From contig NZ_LAIJ01000001.1 in the NCBI RefSeq assembly GCF_001449115.1, positions 186,001 through 250,000 of the forward strand: a stretch of 64,000 nt of DNA, in the 5' to 3' direction. Positions 9,063 to 17,140 of the stretch are shown here, piece by piece. Positions within the stretch are counted from its first letter, which is position 1, and the number at the start of each line of letters is the position of its first letter. The notes under the pieces are model-generated. The model was not told the origin of the DNA. It ran no database searches and was given only the letters and a program-made list of their open reading frames with translations. A program made the translations under genes and the position numbers. This DNA comes from Occallatibacter gabretensis (GTDB lineage: Bacteria > Acidobacteriota > Terriglobia > Terriglobales > Acidobacteriaceae).

Positions 9063-10877
9063 TTATCGGGAAGGCTCCGGGTAGGCCTGTTTGCCTGCCA
9101 CGATGGTGGTGAGCACACGGGTCTTGAGGATGGCCGACGCGGGGCAGGTGTAGAGGTCGCGATCCACGAGGATCAGGTCAGCTTCATAACCCGGCAGGAG
9201 CTTGCCTTTGCGCTTCTCGGCGAACTCGGCGTATGCGGAGCCTTGCGTGTAGGCGTACAAAGCCTGGCCGCGGGTGAGCTTGTTCTCCGGGTAGTAGGTC
9301 TTGGTTCCGGCTTCATTCATGCGGGTTACGGCCGCGTACAGGCCGCGGAAGGGCGTGATCGGCTCGACGGGATAATCCGTGCCGAAGGCTAGCGGTACGC
9401 CGGCGTCCCAGAAGGCTTTCCATGCGTAGGAGTACGCCGCGCGCTGCGGCCCTAAGCGGCTTTCGGCCCAGTTCATGTCGGTGAGTAGATGATTGGGCTG
9501 CATGGAGGCGATTACGCCGAGTTGCTTGAAGCGTGGGATGTCGGCGGGATCGACTACCTGTGCGTGTTCGATGCGGTTGCGGGCTGCTAGCGGCCATTGG
9601 GGCCCTGATTGTTGCGGTGTCTTGCTGGATTTTGCGCAGGGCATCTTTTCGTCCATGGGCTGATAGTCCTGGTTCTGCGCGCGGCAGGGCGTAAGCAGTG
9701 AGGTCTGGGACTGATAGTCGAGGGATGTTTGTATCGTTGCTTCGGTGAAGGCGTCGAGGGCCATGGAGGCTGCGCGATCGCCGATGGCGTGGAAGCCTAG
9801 CTGAAAGCCGGCTTCGGCGCGTTCCACGGCCATCTTGTTCAACTCGTCCTGCTTGAATTGCGGGAGGCCGCTGTTCTTCGGGTCGTCGGAAAATGGCTGC
9901 TTCATGGCAGCGGTGCGGGAGCCGAGAGAGCCATCCATGAAGCCCTTCAACATGCCGGTGCGGAGCAGGGGATCGTTGGCGTCATGGTGCGCACGCATGC
10001 GCTTGAGCTGGTCTAGCGGAGCAATGAACGGCAGCCATTCATAGATGCGGAGATGCAGGCGGCCTTCTTTTTCCAACTGCTCGAAGGTGAGAAAGTCTTG
10101 CCAGTCGGAGAAGTCCTGCACGCTGGTGACGCCGTGGGAGAGCGCATCGGCGATTGCCAGCTCGTCGCCACGGCGGCGTTCTTCCTGCGTTGGCGGCGGA
10201 ATGATTTTCTCTAGGAGGTCTTTTGCGGATTCGCGGAGAATACCGGTTGGCTCTCCGGCTTTGTCGAGATCGATTGCGCCGCCTTGTGGTGGAACAGTCT
10301 TGCCGGTGATGGAGGCGGCCTTGAGGGCCGCAGTGTTGGCGATGGCGATGTGGCCGTCGATACGTTCGAGATACGTGGGGTGATTGCCGGTGAACTTATC
10401 GAGGTCCTGCCGTGTGGGCAGAACGGCGTTGGCCCATAGCGTGTGATCCCAGTTGCCGCCGGTGATCCAGTGTCCAGCGGGTGAAGTCTTTGCATAGGTT
10501 GCAATCTGCGATTGCATCTCGCTGAGTGAGTGCGTGCCGGTCAGATCGAGATGAATCTTGGTCTGGCCTGCGCCGCCCAAATGCGTGTGGGCGTCATTGA
10601 TGCCGGGGAAGACGATCGTGCCGGTGCGTGCGGTGTCCAGCGCATGTAGACGCGTCTTCGGGCCTGCGAGGCGTTTTATCTCATCGCTTGAGCCGATGGC
10701 CAGCACTTTGCCGCCGCCAATGGCGATGGCTTCCACGGTCTGCGGCTTGTCTTCGGCGAATCCTGCGCCGGTGTAGATGCGGCCGTTGAAGTAGATGTCA
10801 TCGGGGGGCGCGGATTGAGCGGCAGCGAATGAAGCGCAGAGTGCGGAGCAGGCAAGCAGCAGTCGGATGGAACGCAT
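9063..10877 (-). CDS. Secreted amidohydrolase (YtcJ-like, family 3)
   Basis: Metal-dependent hydrolase of 604 residues with an N-terminal signal peptide (MRSIRLLLACSALCASFAAAQ), so it probably acts in the periplasm or outside. The amidohydrolase fold shows the first metal motif NDAHTHLGG, a middle LGFHAIGDRA with metal histidine, and AFGTDYPVEP near the C-terminus; the last strand region (LPGYEADLILVDRD) is typical. The frame continues 65 codons upstream, but the ATG at 10877 places the signal peptide at the start. Related enzymes act on N-substituted amides or formamides; the true substrate cannot be read. Possible operon with the EamA gene downstream. Confidence 0.87.
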   Translation of the reverse strand: MRSIRLLLACSALCASFAAAQSAPPDDIYFNGRIYTGAGFAEDKPQTVEAIAIGGGKVLAIGSSDEIKRLAGPKTRLHALDTARTGTIVFPGINDAHTHLGGAGQTKIHLDLTGTHSLSEMQSQIATYAKTSPAGHWITGGNWDHTLWANAVLPTRQDLDKFTGNHPTYLERIDGHIAIANTAALKAASITGKTVPPQGGAIDLDKAGEPTGILRESAKDLLEKIIPPPTQEERRRGDELAIADALSHGVTSVQDFSDWQDFLTFEQLEKEGRLHLRIYEWLPFIAPLDQLKRMRAHHDANDPLLRTGMLKGFMDGSLGSRTAAMKQPFSDDPKNSGLPQFKQDELNKMAVERAEAGFQLGFHAIGDRAASMALDAFTEATIQTSLDYQSQTSLLTPCRAQNQDYQPMDEKMPCAKSSKTPQQSGPQWPLAARNRIEHAQVVDPADIPRFKQLGVIASMQPNHLLTDMNWAESRLGPQRAAYSYAWKAFWDAGVPLAFGTDYPVEPITPFRGLYAAVTRMNEAGTKTYYPENKLTRGQALYAYTQGSAYAEFAEKRKGKLLPGYEADLILVDRDLYTCPASAILKTRVLTTIVAGKQAYPEPSR

Positions 10878-10914
10878 GTGCGTAGAGTACCAGCCGGAAC
10901 GCGGCGTGATTCCC

Positions 10915-11421
10915 TCATCCCGGATTGTTGGGGTTGCCTTTCCCGCTGTCCAGGCTGCCGTCCATGATGAGCGTGCCGGTTGAGGCCACAAAGATTGCGT
11001 AGGCGCTTGTGAAGGTTGCCGACTTGGCTTTTGGCGGTCCGGAGAAGACGAATGTTCCGGTAAGAGTGACAAAGGCTACGCTCTCATTGTCATCGAGACC
11101 AGTGGGCTCGCCCTGAAGGCGATCTTGAGCCTGTTTGGCGGTGATGAATTCGAGATTCGCAACGTGAATTTGAGAGGCATCTCCTCCGTTGAGAGGAAGG
11201 TTGTGAGTGGAGAAGTATGCGGCGACATCGGCCTGGGTGAAGGGTTGCGGGCCGGGCTTGACCGTGAGGGCAGGGATTCCGTGCGGATGTTTGGGCGTGC
11301 CCTGCGGCAATGCCATGGCGACGGGCTGCTGCTCTCCAGAATCATGACGACAGCCGGAGCAACCGGAGAGGAAGCATGTTGCGGCGGCGAGAAGAAGGGT
11401 TGGATAGGAAATCATGCGCAT
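10915..11421 (-). CDS. Putative lipoprotein of unknown function
   Basis: A 168-residue protein with a lipoprotein signal: hydrophobic stretch, then LSGC at about residues 18-21, so it is probably lipid-anchored in the envelope. AAGGAG lies 7 bases before the ATG. The mature part has no catalytic motif I recognise; the middle contains PFTQADVAAYFSTHNLP and the end is rich in Thr, Ser and Gly. It sits 18 bases after the Cys-rich secreted protein gene and 37 before the amidohydrolase gene, so it may belong to one transcription unit with either. Similar short envelope proteins are frequent in acidobacteria; no function is proposed. Confidence 0.65.
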   Translation of the reverse strand: MRMISYPTLLLAAATCFLSGCSGCRHDSGEQQPVAMALPQGTPKHPHGIPALTVKPGPQPFTQADVAAYFSTHNLPLNGGDASQIHVANLEFITAKQAQDRLQGEPTGLDDNESVAFVTLTGTFVFSGPPKAKSATFTSAYAIFVASTGTLIMDGSLDSGKGNPNNPG

Positions 11422-11439
11422 GGGTGTTCTCCTTTCTGC

Positions 11440-12234
11440 TCAGCCGCAGCAGCTGGTGGTAAAGATTCCGCCGTTGGACCCGGCGAGGGACGGATCGATG
11501 AGCCAGGAGCCGGTGGGCGGTGACTGGCTGGTGTCAGAACCTTTATCGACCTGGGTGTTGTACCAGAAGGTGTAGTCGGAACCGAGGGGTTTGACCGCCC
11601 AGATGTTCATCTGAAACTGCGAGGGAGCGGCCGAGGCGCCTGTGGTTCCGGCGAGCTCGGTGCCGATGATGACCGTGTTAGCGCTCATGGTGTTGCTGGT
11701 GGAGGTGCCGTTGAAGAGCACGCTCTGGGTGTCGTTATAAATCCAGACCTGGTAGATGCCGGCTGCTCCGCGGGCATCCTGAATGATCATGAAGTGAGTG
11801 AAGTCGGCGGCGTCGGCCTGATTGAGGAAGTGGTTGTTGTAGGTGCTCGAGGTGAGCGGGCGGCTGTCTGCCCAGAAGTAGTAGGGATTACCCTCACCAG
11901 GAAAGGCATGGTAGCCGGCCTCGACCCAGCAGGCTCCAAAGGCGTTGGAGACGCAGGCCTGGGATAGGTAATCGACGAGCCAGGTTTCATTGTTGACGAA
12001 GCCGCCACAGTTGCTGGAGCAGTTCATGCCGATCTGTAGGATGCTGGAGAAAGCGCCGAAGTATTGCGGCTTTTCCTTCCAGACAGCATCGGCGTAGCAA
12101 TGGCCGACACTGGGGTTTCCACACGAGTAGTTGCTGGCGTGAAGCGGCTTGACTGTGCAGAGAAGGAAAAGGAAGATTGCCGCGGCGGGCCAGAGCCTTG
12201 CTATGCGGCCAGACATTGCGTTTCTTATTGTCAC
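11440..12234 (-). CDS. Secreted Cys-rich protein of unknown function
   Basis: About 264 residues. Translation probably starts at the GTG at 12234, which has GGAGG 5 bases upstream; the ATG at 12216 is the alternative, and the longer frame reaching 12504 has no ribosome site. A signal peptide (RLWPAAAIFLFLLCTVKPLHA) precedes a mature part with about eight cysteines in pairs (YSCG, GHCYAD, MNCSSNCGGF, QACV, GACW, a C-terminal CC), probably disulfide-bonded outside the cytosol. It is rich in Trp, Tyr and Asn and looks like an all-beta extracellular domain. I do not recognise the family. The lipoprotein gene follows after 18 bases. Confidence 0.7.
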   Translation of the reverse strand: MTIRNAMSGRIARLWPAAAIFLFLLCTVKPLHASNYSCGNPSVGHCYADAVWKEKPQYFGAFSSILQIGMNCSSNCGGFVNNETWLVDYLSQACVSNAFGACWVEAGYHAFPGEGNPYYFWADSRPLTSSTYNNHFLNQADAADFTHFMIIQDARGAAGIYQVWIYNDTQSVLFNGTSTSNTMSANTVIIGTELAGTTGASAAPSQFQMNIWAVKPLGSDYTFWYNTQVDKGSDTSQSPPTGSWLIDPSLAGSNGGIFTTSCCG

Positions 12235-12472
12235 TGTGTCCTCCAACCGGCGCACATCTTCGATCTGTGGCCGGAGATGATGACGAATCGGAGGGTCGTC
12301 TGTTTCGAGAACCGCTCTCGAGGGCGTGGGGAGCGCTTTTGCGGGCGGGTTGTTGCTGAATCGAGTGAGCGGGGAAATGATTTCCGACTCAGCACCAGGG
12401 AACGGGGAAGCGTCCGACGGGAGTATGCTGCGCCTCTTTCGCGGGTGAGTCAAGCGATTTCTTGAATTGTGT

Positions 12473-13762
12473 TTACTGATCCGCGGCCCACTCTGCCATG
12501 GCAAGCATGAGCAGGAGGATGCGTTTTAGGCCTGTTTCGCGGTCGCGTGGTGAATACCACTCCGCCAACGTATGCGCGCCGCCGCTTTCGCCGCCTGCGC
12601 CGAGAGAAATAGCTGGAATGCCGATGGAGAGCGGCAGATTTGCATCGGTCGATCCGAGACGCGGTGTGGTCATTAACCCCAGATGGCGATCCACGGCATG
12701 CAGAGTTTCAAGTAGTGCGGCTTGTTCCGGCAGGCGGGCGGCTGGGCGATCGCCGATCTTTGTGATGGCGAAGGAGAGTTTTCCATGTGACGAGTGCCGG
12801 CTGCGGTTGGTGCGGTCTACGGCGTCTTCCACGGCGCGATGGAGGGCCACCTCCAGACGCAGCAACTCTTCCGCGCTGGTGGAACGGAAGTCGACGGTGG
12901 CCTCAGCGTTCTCTGGAATGGAGTTGACGCTGGTGCCTCCTTGCATCGTGCCGATGTTCAACGTAGTGCGCGGCGCTCCCGGTTTGCCGGCATCGCCTGT
13001 GGGAGTGCGGGAGAGTTCGGAGAGTGCTTCGGCCAGCGCGACGATGGGATTCGGCGTGCCTGCATCGGTAAAGCTATGGCCGCCGGGGCCTGTAACCGTG
13101 GCGCGGAAACGCCTGCTGCCCAGAGCCTGTGTCACTGCGCCGTCTGCACCTGCGCCATCAAGCACGATATGGGCGGCTACGCGCTGGGCCAGCGGGCTGT
13201 GCGCGTAAAAATGGCGCACGCCGCGCAGATCGCCTTCGCCCTCCTCACCTACGTTGGCCAGAAACACAAGCGGAGCGGGCGGCTGCACGCCAGAGTGCAC
13301 AAGCACTGCGGCCAGTGCTAGCAATCCCGCAAGGCCCGCGCCATTATCTCCCGCTCCGGGAATTTCCAGGCGGTCCTGATCATCGACGCGCGTGAGCACG
13401 GCATGGAGCGGGGTTCCTGCTGGGAAGACGGTGTCGAGGTGCGCGGAGAGGATGACGATGGGGCCGGTGCTTGCGGGGTCGAGGTGCGGCGTGGGAAGAA
13501 ATGCGAGCACGTTGCCGATTTCGTCGGGTTGGATAGTGTCGCGTTGAATCGCGGTCAGCCCGATTTCCGTGAATCGCTCGGCGAGCCATGCGGCGCGCGA
13601 CCGCTCGCCAAAGGGCGGCGCGGGAATTTCGCAGAGCTGGGTCTGCCAGTCGAGGATGGTTTTGGGATTGGCATGGAGCCATGCGAAGGCGGTATGCACG
13701 GCGCGCACCGCAGCCAGCGCGGTAACGCGCGCAAAGGCCGAGGTTGCGGAAGGGGAAGGCAT
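12473..13762 (-). CDS. M20-family metallopeptidase
   Basis: Zinc-dependent exopeptidase or amidase of 429 residues. The M20 motifs are ordered: ILSAHLDTVFP (first zinc His and nearby Asp), GAGDNGAGLAGLLALA (bridging Asp), NVGEEGEGDLRG (catalytic Glu pair), then the dimerisation domain with VTGPGGHSF, and a C-terminal SLGAGGESGGAHTLAEW with the last zinc His. No signal peptide is obvious, so it is probably cytosolic and may act like a tripeptidase or an N-acyl amino-acid hydrolase. It lies between truA and the secreted Cys-rich gene on the same strand, 33 bases from truA. Confidence 0.87.
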   Translation of the reverse strand: MPSPSATSAFARVTALAAVRAVHTAFAWLHANPKTILDWQTQLCEIPAPPFGERSRAAWLAERFTEIGLTAIQRDTIQPDEIGNVLAFLPTPHLDPASTGPIVILSAHLDTVFPAGTPLHAVLTRVDDQDRLEIPGAGDNGAGLAGLLALAAVLVHSGVQPPAPLVFLANVGEEGEGDLRGVRHFYAHSPLAQRVAAHIVLDGAGADGAVTQALGSRRFRATVTGPGGHSFTDAGTPNPIVALAEALSELSRTPTGDAGKPGAPRTTLNIGTMQGGTSVNSIPENAEATVDFRSTSAEELLRLEVALHRAVEDAVDRTNRSRHSSHGKLSFAITKIGDRPAARLPEQAALLETLHAVDRHLGLMTTPRLGSTDANLPLSIGIPAISLGAGGESGGAHTLAEWYSPRDRETGLKRILLLMLAMAEWAADQ

Positions 13763-13795
13763 GGTCCTGTTGGAAGGTTAGCAGGAGGAGTTAGC

Positions 13796-14632
13796 TTACT
13801 CCGGATACTCGACTGAATGCAGGAAGAGCCCGCGTGCAGGGGCGGTGGGGCCCGCGGCCGCTCGTGCGCGCGCTGTAATCATCTCGGGGATCGCTGCGGC
13901 GGGCGTATAGCCGCGGCCCACATCCAGCATGGTGCCGACCAGGTTGCGGACCATGTGGTGCAGAAAGCCGCTGCCGCGCACGCGATAGACGAGCAGATTG
14001 CCGTCCGGCGTCTGCTGCTCATGCCAGCTGGAGCTGAAGATGGTGCGAATGGCGTTCTTCTGGGGCTCGCCGTCTTCGTCTTCTATGGTGGTTTCACTGT
14101 TGCGCGTGGATTGATCCGGGTCTGTGGCGGCAAAGCTGAGAAAGTCGTGCGTGCCGACAAAGTGCTGTGCAGCATCGTTCAGCACGGCCAGTGAGAGCGG
14201 CCAGGGGTAGGAGTAAACGTATCGCGCCAGAAACGGTGGGCAGATGCGGCGAGGCTGGTCCGGGCACCGCTCCACAAAGACATGATATTCGTAGGTTTTG
14301 GCGACCGTGGAGTGCCGCGCGTGGAAATCCGGGGGCACGTGCATGGCGGAGATGACGCGAATGGACTCGGGCAGCGTGCGGTTGAGGGCAAGAACCAGGT
14401 TTTCCGGAGGAATGCCGGCTTGGAGGGCGACGCTGGCCACCTGCGTCAGCGCGTGTACGCCGGCGTCTGTGCGGCCGGAGCCCTGCGGTAGCGGATTTTC
14501 GCCCGTTACTCGGTCCAGCGCAGCCTGCAACTCACCCTGTACGGTCATTTGCTCGGGCTGCACCTGCCAGCCGCGAAAATCTGTGCCGTCATAGGAGACA
14601 ATGAGCTTCCAATTTTGCGCCGCTGGAATCAC
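13796..14632 (-). CDS. truA: tRNA pseudouridine synthase A
   Basis: Converts uridines 38-40 in the tRNA anticodon stem-loop to pseudouridine. It has 278 residues with a GTG start at 14632. The N-terminus reads KLIVSYDGTDFRGWQVQP and the catalytic motif GSGRTDAGVHALTQVASV carries the essential Asp (second D of R-T-D). The C-terminal GSGFLHHMVRNLVGTML is also standard. First gene of a leftward group with the M20 peptidase. A long inverted repeat lies just upstream. Confidence 0.94.
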   Translation of the reverse strand: MIPAAQNWKLIVSYDGTDFRGWQVQPEQMTVQGELQAALDRVTGENPLPQGSGRTDAGVHALTQVASVALQAGIPPENLVLALNRTLPESIRVISAMHVPPDFHARHSTVAKTYEYHVFVERCPDQPRRICPPFLARYVYSYPWPLSLAVLNDAAQHFVGTHDFLSFAATDPDQSTRNSETTIEDEDGEPQKNAIRTIFSSSWHEQQTPDGNLLVYRVRGSGFLHHMVRNLVGTMLDVGRGYTPAAAIPEMITARARAAAGPTAPARGLFLHSVEYPE

Positions 14633-14654
14633 TTTTACAGGGTATCCGACAGGA

Positions 14655-14718
14655 GCAGGGCCCTTTTCCTCATCTCTTTTCGCTCCTCGCTTCGCGACCT
14701 GAGGGAAAAGGGCCCTGC
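14655..14718. repeat. Long inverted repeat between truA and the TolC gene
   Basis: Arm 1 (14655-14671, GCAGGGCCCTTTTCCTC) and arm 2 (14701-14718) pair over 17 bases with one bulge, around a 29-base CT-rich spacer. Because both flanking genes point away, it cannot be an ordinary terminator for either. Possibly a dispersed palindromic repeat or a structure in a leader RNA. Confidence 0.6.
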
Positions 14719-14730
14719 CCTGACTTCAAA

Positions 14731-14758
14731 TTGAGAGCGATTCACCCTGCGGTATACT
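14731..14758 (+). promoter_or_regulatory. Possible sigma-70 promoter for the TolC gene
   Basis: TTGAGA at 14731-14736 and TATACT at 14753-14758, 16 bases apart, resemble -35 and -10 boxes. If used, the transcript would have a leader of about 225 bases before the ATG at 14991. Confidence 0.45.
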
Positions 14759-14951
14759 CAACTATCCGCATCTTTTGGCTGGCAGGCCGCGAATTTCCGG
14801 GAACGAATCGCGGACGCGGCGCGTATGGATGAGGGAAGTCATACTCGGACAACGGGCCGGATGTGGCGCTGGGGCGTTATGAAAAACGCACACCGGCGAA
14901 CAGGCAGGAGATTTTTTGCGGCTGGAGACGCCTTCCAGCCATCTTGATGAA

Positions 14952-14967
14952 TGGCACCCCACATGCC
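14952..14967 (+). promoter_or_regulatory. Sigma-54-like motif before the TolC gene
   Basis: TGGCACCCCACATGCC has the GG and GC pairs at the spacing of sigma-54 sites (TGGCACG-N4-TTGCW), with a T-to-A change at position 12. The start point would fall near 14978, leaving only 13 bases to the ATG. A closely similar site lies at 43202. Confidence 0.35.
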
Positions 14968-14990
14968 TAACTGATTTGTGGAGAGGAATC

Positions 14991-17075
14991 ATGGACTTGC
15001 ACAGTACAGGTGTGTCTGAACGTCGGCAGCCCCAGGCCAGGCTGCGCGCTTTTGCTCTCATAATGCTAATTCTGGCCTCCAGCATGTCTGGTCTGGCCCA
15101 GCAGGGCCAGCAGACTTTGAAGGACAACCAGGACATTCAGAACGTCAAACGGGACAAAGAGGGCTCTCCGCTGCCCAATACGCCGGTTCCCACGCTCACT
15201 GAGCCGCTCTGGCTGCGCCCGTCGTCGCGCGACTTCTCGAAGCCGTATGCCGGCTTGTGGGGTGCTCCGTGGAAGCCGTATACGCCCACCACCGTGGACA
15301 AGGCGAATTTTTCCAACTCGGTTCGCCTGACCGATCTGCTGAAGAACGGCAAGATTTATCTCAGCCTCTCGGATGCGATTGCGTTGACGCTCGAGAACAA
15401 CTACGACATCGCCATCAGCCGCTATTACCTGGATATTGCCGATCTCGACTTTGCTCGCGCGAAGGCGGGCGGCCTCCTGCACGGCGTAGGCGCGGCGGTG
15501 CTGCAGAACACCATCGGCGGCAGCTCCACAACGCTGAGCACGTCTGGTGCGCCGGGAACCGTTTCCGGTGCCGCTGCCGGTTCGGCAGGCATTGTGATCA
15601 CCAGTGACGGCGCAGGCCCGGCGCCCACCAATCGCGACCCTATTGTGGCGGGAACCATTGAGCTGCAGCGCGCGGAGTCGCCGAGCACCGGCATTCTGGT
15701 GCCCCGCGCCTTCACCAATACGGACCAGTACAACTTTACCTATACCCAGGGATTCAGTCCCGGCACGCAGTTGCAGGTCACCTGGAACAACAGCCGCACC
15801 ACCACCAACAGTGAGTTCAACTCCTACAGCCCTCAGCTTTACTCGACCTTTCTGGCGACGGTAACACAGCCACTGCTGCAAGGCGCGGGTACGTGGATCA
15901 ATAACCGCCTCATCTATGAGGCGAAGATCAACCGCCGCATCACGGACTCCACCTTCCGCCAACAGATTCTCCAGACCGTCAATACGGTGGAGAACATCTA
16001 TTGGGTGGTGGTTTCCGCATATGAGGATGTGCAGGCCAAGCAGCGCGCACTCGATCAGAGCTCCAAGGTTCTGGGCGATACGCAGAAGCAGCTGGATATT
16101 GGCACCATGGCGCCACTCGATGTGGTTAACGCACAATCCACCGTGGCCACCGACAAGCAGAGCCTGATCAACTCACAGGTCAACCTTAATTACCAGCAGC
16201 TTGTCCTCAAGCAGGCAATCGCGCGCAACCTCGGTGATCCTGCACTCGTTGCCGCGCCTATCATTCCGACGGATCGCGTCAGCCTCGCAGAACTTCCAGA
16301 GGAGGGCATGACACCGGAAGATCTGGTACAGGAGGCCTTCAAGAATCGGCCCGAGCTTGAACAGGCTGCGCTCTCCATCAAGAAGGATGAGATTGCGCTC
16401 AGAGGCGCGCGCAACGCGCTCCTGCCTACGCTCAATCTCGAGGCCTTCTACGGCGCTGCTGCTGCCGGCGGTGCGCAGAGCCCTTACTGCGAGAATTTCT
16501 TCACTGGAGCACCTTGCGGGCCTAATACGGTCCCCCAAGTTGGGTATCCGGACGTGCTTAATGGCCTGGTGAACAGCAGCTCGCCGAACAAGGGTGTTGA
16601 ATTCACGTTCAGTGTGCCTCTGCGCAATCGCACAGCGCAGGCTGATCAGGCGCGTTCGCTGATTGAGTATCGCCAGGCAGAGATGCATCTGGAGCAGCTC
16701 TACACGCAGATTCACATGCAGGTGGTGGCGCAGAAGTACGCGCTTACCAACGACCGCGCGCAGGTGATGGCCGCACAGGCAGCCTCAGACTATGCAAAGC
16801 AGAGTCTGGACGCGGAGCAGAAGAAGCTTTCTCTCGGCGCTTCGACCACCACGAATGTGCTGCAATATGAGCGCAACGTGGCCTCGGCGGAGAACACGCT
16901 CATCAATGCAAACCTGACCTATGCCAAGGACCGCGCGTTGCTTTACCAGACTCTAGCCACCACGCTGGAGCATTACAACATTAACCTGAGCGAAGCGGCA
17001 ACGGGCCAGATCGGCGCTGCCCCTGTGATTCCAGGGCTTGAGCCGCCCAAGCAGGGTGGCAGCGCACCGCAGTAA
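14991..17075 (+). CDS. TolC-family outer-membrane efflux protein
   Basis: Outer-membrane channel of a tripartite efflux or secretion system, 694 residues, longer than classical TolC (about 470). A signal peptide lies at about residues 20-37. TolC repeats start near residue 125 (LSLSDAIALTLENNYDIAIS), and a second one contains FSVPLRNRTAQADQARS. An insert of about 100 residues rich in Ser, Thr and Gly follows the first helix, a feature often seen in acidobacterial homologues. The ATG at 14991 has GGAGAGGA just upstream; the longer frame from 14916 is rejected. No membrane-fusion or pump gene is adjacent, so the partner is unknown. Confidence 0.88.
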   Translation: MDLHSTGVSERRQPQARLRAFALIMLILASSMSGLAQQGQQTLKDNQDIQNVKRDKEGSPLPNTPVPTLTEPLWLRPSSRDFSKPYAGLWGAPWKPYTPTTVDKANFSNSVRLTDLLKNGKIYLSLSDAIALTLENNYDIAISRYYLDIADLDFARAKAGGLLHGVGAAVLQNTIGGSSTTLSTSGAPGTVSGAAAGSAGIVITSDGAGPAPTNRDPIVAGTIELQRAESPSTGILVPRAFTNTDQYNFTYTQGFSPGTQLQVTWNNSRTTTNSEFNSYSPQLYSTFLATVTQPLLQGAGTWINNRLIYEAKINRRITDSTFRQQILQTVNTVENIYWVVVSAYEDVQAKQRALDQSSKVLGDTQKQLDIGTMAPLDVVNAQSTVATDKQSLINSQVNLNYQQLVLKQAIARNLGDPALVAAPIIPTDRVSLAELPEEGMTPEDLVQEAFKNRPELEQAALSIKKDEIALRGARNALLPTLNLEAFYGAAAAGGAQSPYCENFFTGAPCGPNTVPQVGYPDVLNGLVNSSSPNKGVEFTFSVPLRNRTAQADQARSLIEYRQAEMHLEQLYTQIHMQVVAQKYALTNDRAQVMAAQAASDYAKQSLDAEQKKLSLGASTTTNVLQYERNVASAENTLINANLTYAKDRALLYQTLATTLEHYNINLSEAATGQIGAAPVIPGLEPPKQGGSAPQ

Positions 17076-17093
17076 GCTCGCTGTGAGCACAGC

Positions 17094-17121
17094 AAAAAGC
17101 CCGGCCTTGTGCCGGGCTTTT
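17094..17121. terminator. Bidirectional terminator
   Basis: AAAAAGCCCGGC and GCCGGGCTTTT form a strong hairpin flanked by A and T runs, between the convergent TolC and aroA genes. It fits a terminator for both. Confidence 0.85.
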
Positions 17122-17140
17122 GTTTGCTTGTGACGCGGGG

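Noticed and set aside
15066..16136. Minus-strand open frame of 356 codons opposite the TolC gene
   Set aside because: Shadow of the TolC coding strand; no signal or motif.
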